A stretch of 9,187 nt of DNA from NCBI GenBank assembly GCA_002708205.1, contig PAMR01000046.1, positions 3,580 through 12,766 on the forward strand, read 5' to 3'. This document shows, piece after piece, positions 7,519 through 9,187 of the stretch (its first letter is position 1; each line of letters starts with the position of its first letter). The notes under the pieces were generated by a model. That model was not told the origin of the DNA and did not search any database. It saw only the letters and a program-made list of their open reading frames with translations. Made by a program: the position numbers and the translations under genes. This stretch comes from Gammaproteobacteria bacterium (GTDB lineage: Bacteria > Pseudomonadota > Gammaproteobacteria > Pseudomonadales > Azotimanducaceae).

Positions 7519-8448
7519 CTACTGCAAAGACACTGTAACAAAAAACCGTCTATCACCACGCTGTACTTCTAGCCTAGCCGACCCACTAGCTACCATTTGA
7601 GATAATTCCAGTCGATCCTCAGATATATCCCCAACGGCCCGGTCGTTAACTGACAAAAGCACGTCACCAGCTTGTAAGCCAGTTTGACGAAGAGTTGGGT
7701 GAGTTGCTAGGGCGCCAAGTCTATAGCCTTTTGCTGTCCCTTGCTGAACTGGTTCGACGCCGATTGAATCAAGAGCTTCGTTAGCATTCTCTACAAGGTT
7801 TTTTTCAAAATTTGAGACCACCCGGCGAATGTTCGTTGAAGAGGGGAGTGGCGAATTTTCCTGAGTTACCAGATTACTTGATCCGGGAGACATCTCGTTT
7901 GAAAGCGTCGGGAGCTCGATTGAGTTAGTTTTTGACTCAATAGCGGCGCGGCTAGTCGTTCCTGGTCGTAGTAATTGTTTTTGGTTAAATGGCAGCTGTT
8001 CTCTTTCACTTCCTCGCGAAAGAACGATGCGATCGGCGTAAATTTCAACGATTACGGCTCCTCCTGGCAGTAAATCATTCAGTTGATAACTTCGAGCTGG
8101 TCGATTTTTTTCGGCAATCAGGGCGCTAGAAAAAGTATTTGAGTTTTGGGCTTTAAAAGTTCCTATTAATTCAAGGCTCAAAGTGGTTTTACGAAGATTT
8201 TCTACAACGGCTACAGGTGTTTGGGGTATTGACGTCACCGCGTCTCCAAATAGATTTAGCGATTCTATTTCCGATATTTCAATAGATTTCTTCTCGGTAC
8301 TTTTATGATCAACTTCGATAGTAAATTTATTTGTTAGTGGTGTCGGCCCGGCGTAAAAAAACCATCCGGAAAAAGAGAGGGTCATTGCTATACCGAGCAA
8401 AATGAGAATTTTGAAGGGTTCGACCAAGTGAGAAAAAAGCTGGTTCAA
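7519..8448 (-). CDS. gspC: Type II secretion system protein GspC (TTG start, PDZ domain)
   Basis: Bitopic inner-membrane protein that connects the GspL/GspM platform to the periplasmic rings of GspD. The 309 residues comprise a short cytoplasmic N-terminus, one membrane segment (about 12-33), and the HR domain (about 61-155). The HR domain holds the LNLFG motif, LELIGTFKAQ, SSALIAEKNRPARSYQLND and DRIVLSRG, all typical of GspC. A polar linker (about 160-225) and a C-terminal PDZ domain (about 229-305; GYRLGAL, TGLQAGDVLLSVNDRAVGD) follow. The start is inferred as TTG at 8448. An in-frame TAG lies six codons upstream, no ATG lies between, and GGAG sits 9 nt ahead of the TTG. The next in-frame ATG (residue 22) would destroy the membrane segment. 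The stop is 2 nt before gspD. Confidence 0.93.
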   Translation of the reverse strand: MNQLFSHLVEPFKILILLGIAMTLSFSGWFFYAGPTPLTNKFTIEVDHKSTEKKSIEISEIESLNLFGDAVTSIPQTPVAVVENLRKTTLSLELIGTFKAQNSNTFSSALIAEKNRPARSYQLNDLLPGGAVIVEIYADRIVLSRGSEREQLPFNQKQLLRPGTTSRAAIESKTNSIELPTLSNEMSPGSSNLVTQENSPLPSSTNIRRVVSNFEKNLVENANEALDSIGVEPVQQGTAKGYRLGALATHPTLRQTGLQAGDVLLSVNDRAVGDISEDRLELSQMVASGSARLEVQRGDRRFFVTVSLQ

Positions 8449-8457
8449 AGCTATTTG

Positions 8458-8461
8458 CTCC
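8458..8461 (-). promoter_or_regulatory. Shine-Dalgarno GGAG for gspC
   Basis: On the minus strand GGAG is followed by 9 nt (CAAATAGCT) and then TTG. This is the clearest ribosome binding site I see in the window and it decides the TTG start of gspC. The surrounding 76-nt gap between gspN and gspC (8449-8524) shows no convincing promoter or hairpin terminator. Confidence 0.55.
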
Positions 8462-8524
8462 GCCTATCTAGGACTGAAGAATCTGATCGGACCACAGAGA
8501 CTTTAGGTATGTACAAAAATGTCT

Positions 8525-9187
8525 TCAAAATATTTTCTCTTCTACGCGTAACACAACAGTTTCTGGACTAACGTTACCTGGCCAAGGCTGGCTTACCATC
8601 TCGGTGAATTTTTTCGTTATCCCGATATTAGCCCAATTCCCATCTTCAATGTTTATGATAATTAGAGGGGTTGCTTCATCACCATTTGTCACGATAAGCG
8701 TGGGACCTTTACTAGTAGTCGCTAGATTTCCTTGTAACGGTGGTAAAGTGATCGCGTTGAGTTCTCCAGCGAGTCGATAGGTAGATCTTCCACCGTTCCA
8801 TCTAATCTCACCATCTATTTGGTGATTGCCTTGTTTCCCATCGAGGATGATCTTAAATGAATTTAAAGATATACGGCCTCCGATGGCGATATGGTATGGG
8901 CTTAGTTCGCGGTTTATTCGGGCGGCATCTATATGCCCCGAAGCAATGAGTGTAGTACTGTCAAAAGAGACATCGAGGGCTCCCTTCATATCGTGGTGTA
9001 AATCAGAAAGCTCCCAATTAAAACGGACCACTCCCGTGAAAAGAAGCCTAGGAGACAAGGACCAATCAAATATGCCTAGATCTCTTCCATAATATGAAAC
9101 GGCAATTTGTCCATCCCAGATAGTTCCCTGTCCCGCAGTTAAACGAAGCTGGGGCACGTCTTTTAATCCCTGTGTAACCAAGCTAGC
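8525..9187 (-). CDS. gspN: Type II secretion system protein GspN, N-terminus outside the window
   Basis: Accessory type II secretion protein, predicted to be anchored in the inner membrane with a periplasmic domain; its exact role is not settled in the literature I know. The open frame runs off the end of the window: 220 residues and the stop are visible, while family members are about 250 residues, so roughly 30 N-terminal residues including the membrane anchor are missing. Recognition rests on LRLTAGQGTIWDGQIAVSYY followed by LGIFDWSLSPRLLFTGVVRF, the usual GspN opening of its soluble part. The C-terminus (NIGITKKFTEMV, QPWPGN, VVLRVEEKIF) also matches the family ending. A TTG at 9181 is in frame but falls in the middle of the domain, so it is not the start. 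It lies upstream of gspC in the same direction with a 76-nt gap and may share its transcript. Confidence 0.85.
   Translation of the reverse strand, partial: ASLVTQGLKDVPQLRLTAGQGTIWDGQIAVSYYGRDLGIFDWSLSPRLLFTGVVRFNWELSDLHHDMKGALDVSFDSTTLIASGHIDAARINRELSPYHIAIGGRISLNSFKIILDGKQGNHQIDGEIRWNGGRSTYRLAGELNAITLPPLQGNLATTSKGPTLIVTNGDEATPLIIINIEDGNWANIGITKKFTEMVSQPWPGNVSPETVVLRVEEKIF

Overview
The window reads as an ordinary, tightly packed chromosomal segment of a gammaproteobacterium. The clues are a gammaproteobacterial-type adenylate kinase, a PlsB-type glycerol-3-phosphate acyltransferase, the gammaproteobacterial rRNA methyltransferase RsmJ, and type II secretion genes of the GspN/GspC/GspD kind. 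By eye the base composition is somewhat AT-leaning and even throughout, so nothing suggests a recent insertion. I cannot name the genus. From memory, the order adk - tsaB - rsmJ - plsB is a recognisable neighbourhood in Pseudomonas-like genomes, and most of it survives here.

Layout: (1) 1-624, + strand, adk lacking only its first few codons at the window edge. (2) 626-1861, - strand, moeA (molybdopterin molybdenumtransferase), tail to tail with adk with 1 nt between the stops. (3) 1869-2468, + strand, tsaB, head to head with moeA so that the start codons are adjacent or overlapping. (4) 2431-3180, + strand, rsmJ, overlapping the end of tsaB. (5) 3193-5589, - strand, plsB. (6) 5567-7516, - strand, gspD (outer-membrane secretin). 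(7) 7519-8448, - strand, gspC (inner-membrane clamp protein with a PDZ domain). (8) 8525 to the window end, - strand, gspN, incomplete at its N-terminus. No stretch longer than about 80 bases lacks a gene. I saw no RNA genes, IS elements, CRISPR arrays or long repeats.

How the genes relate: gspN-gspC-gspD-plsB look like one leftward transcription unit, with spacings of 76 nt, 2 nt and a 23-nt overlap. The first three encode parts of the type II secretion system. GspC links the inner-membrane platform to the GspD secretin, and plsB at the end supplies the first acylation step of phospholipid synthesis. tsaB-rsmJ form a small rightward unit concerned with translation (tRNA t6A37 and 16S rRNA methylation). 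moeA serves molybdenum cofactor synthesis and stands alone here.

I found no previously undescribed system. The points most worth a second look are architectural: the moeA/tsaB divergent start overlap, moeA antisense between adk and tsaB, a TsaB about 30 residues shorter than usual, and a gspN-C-D block followed by plsB instead of gspE.
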